DNA from: Gemmatimonadota bacterium
GTDB taxonomy: Bacteria; Gemmatimonadota; Gemmatimonadetes; Longimicrobiales; Longimicrobiaceae
DNA: 7,595 bases
Direction of reading: 5' to 3'
NCBI GenBank assembly: GCA_019348265.1
Contig: JAHWJV010000167.1
Location: 1 to 7,595, forward strand
In this document: positions 5,349 to 7,595 of the stretch, piece by piece
Layout of the letters: every line of letters begins with the position of its first letter
How positions within the stretch are numbered: the stretch's first letter is position 1
The notes under the pieces: generated by a model
What the model was told of the DNA's origin: nothing
Database searches by the model: none
The model's input: only the letters and a program-made list of their open reading frames with translations
Made by a program: the position numbers and the translations under genes

Positions 5349-7520
5349 ATGAAGCGATCGGGAGCTATGTACTCCTCGCTTGCCGCCGCGGCCGCCGCGC
5401 TTCTCTGGGCGGCGCTGTCGGCCGAGACGAAGAACGCGCCGACCGAAGCGGCGATCGTCGTGGGGGAGGACGACATCGGCGGGATCGTAACAGGCGCCGG
5501 CGGTCCGGAGGCGGGCGTGTGGGTGATCGCCGAGACCGTCGACCTTCCGACCCGCTTCGCGAAGATCGTCGTCACCGACGGCCAGGGCCGCTACATGCTC
5601 CCGGACCTCCCACGCGCGAAGTACAGCGTCTGGGTCCGCGGCTATGGGCTCGTGGACTCTCCGAAGGTGGACGGTACGCCGGGGCAGAGCCTGAACCTGC
5701 GCGCCGTCCCGGCGCCGAACCCGCGCCGGGCGGCGGAGATCTATCCGGCCGGCTACTGGTACTCGCTGCTGCGAGCCCCGGCGGAGAGTGAGTTCCCCGG
5801 CACGGGGCCGCAGGGGAACGGCATCTCGCCGAACATCCGCAGCCAGGCGGAGTGGCTGCGCGTGGCGAAGTCCGGCGGCTGCATGTCGTGCCACCAGATG
5901 GGAAGCAAGGGTACGCGGGAGATCCCGGCCGCGCTCGGTACCTTCTCCGCGTCGACTCACGCGTGGGCGCGCCGGATGCAGTCCGGCCAGGCGGGAGGCG
6001 CGATGATGTCCGGCCTGCAGCAGCTCGGCCCTGAGCGCGCCCTGAGCGTCTTCGCCGACTGGACGGACCGGATCGCCGCCGGCGAGGTACCGCCCGCCCC
6101 GCCGCGTCCACGAGGAGTCGAGCGCAATGTCGTCATCACGCTCTGGGACTGGGCGGATCCCAAGGCGTACCTGCATGACCTGGTAGGCACGGACCGGCGC
6201 AACCCGACGGTCAACGCGAAGGGCCCGCTCTACGGCGCGCTGGAGCTGAGCGCCGACTACGTCCCGGTGCTCGATCCTGTCCGCCACACCGCCAGCCGCA
6301 TCCCGCTCACGGTGCGCGACCCGGCGACGCCCTCCTCGGCCAGCGCCGGGATGATGGCGCCCTCGCCGTACTGGGGTAACGAGCCGGTGTGGGACAGCAA
6401 GGCCAACGTGCACAACCCCATGATCGACGAGAAGGGCCGCGTATGGCTCACCGCGGCGGTGCGTGGGCCGGACAACCCCGCGTTCTGCAAGGCCGGATCG
6501 AGCCACCCGTCCGCGCAGCTGCAGCCGCTCGCGCGCGCGGGCCGGCACCTGGGCATGTACGACCCCGCCACGAAGAAGTACACGCACATCAGCACCTGCT
6601 TCAGCACGCACCACCTGATGTTCGCCGAGGACGCGAACAACACGCTCTGGACGAGCGGCGGCGGCGCGGCCGTCGGCTGGCTGAACACGAAGATGTTCGA
6701 CGAGACCGGCGACGAAGAGCGGTCCCAGGGCTGGACCGCGCTCGTGCTGGACGTAAACGGCAACGGCCGTCGCGACGAGTACGTGGAGCCGAACCAGCCG
6801 ACGGATCCGACCAGGGACAAGCGGTACGGCGGCGGCCTCTACGCGGTGTCTCCAGCTCCGGACGGCTCGGTCTGGGGCTCGGTGCTCGGCTTCCCCGGCG
6901 CCCTCGTTCGGCTGAACCCCGGAGCCAACCCGCCTCACACCGCCCTCGCGGAGGTGTACGAGGTCCCGTTCGGCAACCCGAAGGCATCCGCGCAGGGCTT
7001 CTCGCCGCGCGGGGCGGACGTCGATCGCAATGGCGTCGCGTGGGTTGCGCTGGCGAGCGGGCACATGGCCAGCTTCGACAGGCGCAAGTGCACCGGGCCG
7101 CTGAACGGCCCGACCGCGACCGGCCAGCACTGCCCCGAGGGGTGGAGCTTCTTCGCGGAGCCGCTGCCGCAGATCCAGAACGTGACCAGCGGCGGCAGCG
7201 CGGAGGGTAGCTACTACACCTGGGTGGATCAGTTCAACACCCTCGGCCTCGGCGCGAACGTGCCGATCAACACGGGCAACGGTTCGGAGGGACTGCTCGT
7301 CTTAAAGGACGGTCAGTGGATCGTCCTGCGGGTGCCATACCCGAACGGCTTCTACACCAAGTGGGTCGACGGTCGGATCGATGATCCTGCGGCGGGGTGG
7401 AAGGGCCGCGGCCTCTGGGCCACGCTGAGCACGAGGACCCCGTTCCATGGAGAGCTCGGCAAGGGCGCGACCAGCAAGGTCTACCAGTTCCAGATCCGAC
7501 CGGACCCGCTCGCCAACTGA
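5349..7520 (+). CDS. Exported carboxypeptidase-regulatory-like / c-type heme / Vgb-like propeller protein
   Basis: Exported 723-residue multidomain protein; no precise function is known to me. Residues 1 to about 24 form a signal peptide (KR, then an Ala/Leu-rich core). Residues 41-104 resemble a carboxypeptidase-regulatory-like beta-sandwich (GGIVTGAGGPEAGVWVIAET, then DGQGRYMLPDLP). C178-M-S-C181-H182 is a single CxxCH heme c site in a segment of about 75 residues that ends with a Pro-rich linker (248-255). M210, M219 and M220 are possible sixth heme ligands. From about 340, motifs of the D-x-x-G-x-x-W type recur near 355-368, 422-435, 499-510, 557-567 and 650-658, as in virginiamycin B lyase/NHL propellers. 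D468, N470, N472 and G473 form a calcium-loop-like DxNxNG. C581 and C595 may pair. The start is set by a strong ribosome-binding site, and a hairpin follows the stop. The heme suggests electron transfer, or a heme-assisted reaction on a substrate held by the propeller; this is inference. Streptogramin-lyase activity should not be assumed. Confidence 0.85.
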   Translation: MKRSGAMYSSLAAAAAALLWAALSAETKNAPTEAAIVVGEDDIGGIVTGAGGPEAGVWVIAETVDLPTRFAKIVVTDGQGRYMLPDLPRAKYSVWVRGYGLVDSPKVDGTPGQSLNLRAVPAPNPRRAAEIYPAGYWYSLLRAPAESEFPGTGPQGNGISPNIRSQAEWLRVAKSGGCMSCHQMGSKGTREIPAALGTFSASTHAWARRMQSGQAGGAMMSGLQQLGPERALSVFADWTDRIAAGEVPPAPPRPRGVERNVVITLWDWADPKAYLHDLVGTDRRNPTVNAKGPLYGALELSADYVPVLDPVRHTASRIPLTVRDPATPSSASAGMMAPSPYWGNEPVWDSKANVHNPMIDEKGRVWLTAAVRGPDNPAFCKAGSSHPSAQLQPLARAGRHLGMYDPATKKYTHISTCFSTHHLMFAEDANNTLWTSGGGAAVGWLNTKMFDETGDEERSQGWTALVLDVNGNGRRDEYVEPNQPTDPTRDKRYGGGLYAVSPAPDGSVWGSVLGFPGALVRLNPGANPPHTALAEVYEVPFGNPKASAQGFSPRGADVDRNGVAWVALASGHMASFDRRKCTGPLNGPTATGQHCPEGWSFFAEPLPQIQNVTSGGSAEGSYYTWVDQFNTLGLGANVPINTGNGSEGLLVLKDGQWIVLRVPYPNGFYTKWVDGRIDDPAAGWKGRGLWATLSTRTPFHGELGKGATSKVYQFQIRPDPLAN

Positions 7521-7536
7521 GATCCGCGGACGAAAC

Positions 7537-7564
7537 GGCCGGTGGGGAAAACTCCCCGCGGGCC
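7537..7564 (+). terminator. GC-rich stem-loop after the heme/propeller gene, probable terminator
   Basis: GGCCGGTGGGGA (7537-7548) pairs with TCCCCGCGGGCC (7553-7564) around an AAAC loop. The stem is 12 bp with one G:G mismatch and one G:T wobble. It begins 16 nt after the stop codon, where a terminator is expected. Only a weak TCTCC stretch follows rather than a T-run, as is common for high-GC genomes. Nothing further can be called in the last 31 bases. Confidence 0.55.
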
Positions 7565-7595
7565 TCTCCGGGTTCAGCACCACCTTCACGATCGA

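Noticed and set aside
6597..6614. CFSTHH as a second heme c attachment site
   Set aside because: The spacing is not CxxCH and there is only one cysteine, so it cannot be a standard c-type heme site.
5166..7130. 654-residue minus-strand open frame
   Set aside because: It lies opposite the heme/propeller gene and the end of the dipeptidase, is Arg/Val/Ala-rich with no motifs, and is explained by codon-position GC bias.

Overview
The window is about two-thirds G+C, gene-dense and has every gene on the + strand. All supported products act outside the cytoplasm or in the inner membrane, and three carry a lipoprotein-type N-terminus (Cys near residue 16). This suggests a high-GC Gram-negative soil or environmental bacterium. 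The gene set would suit Gemmatimonadota, Acidobacteriota or a similar phylum, but no marker gene here fixes the taxonomy.

Layout. (1) 122-1267 and 1403-2557 are two tandem, strongly similar lipoproteins of the PQQ-dependent aldose/glucose-sorbosone dehydrogenase family, with a strong hairpin (1337-1367) between them. (2) 2565-2632 is an AT-richer palindrome built from a 7-bp unit (GTTCAAA on one arm, TTTGAAC on the other). It starts 7 nt after the second dehydrogenase stop and contains the first possible start codon of the next gene. (3) 2620-3912 is a 12-TM major facilitator of the drug:proton antiporter type. (4) 4024-5253 is a lipoprotein dipeptidase of family M19 with all zinc ligands present. 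(5) 5349-7520 is a 723-residue exported protein with a carboxypeptidase-regulatory-like beta-sandwich, one c-type heme site (CMSCH) and a C-terminal propeller of virginiamycin-B-lyase/NHL-like repeats. It is followed by a GC-rich hairpin (7537-7564), a probable terminator. The first 121 bases hold no gene I can support; they may be the leader of the first dehydrogenase.

The genes are separated by about 60 to 135 bases, so they form a co-oriented cluster rather than a tight operon. The tandem quinoprotein dehydrogenases and the heme-bearing propeller protein could belong to one periplasmic oxidation module in which electrons pass from PQQ to a c-type heme; this is inference. The dipeptidase and exporter between them have no evident mechanistic link. 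I see no mobile element, CRISPR array, tRNA or rRNA. The items most worth a second look are the heptad palindrome, the fused heme/propeller protein and the tandem paralogs with long exact identity blocks.
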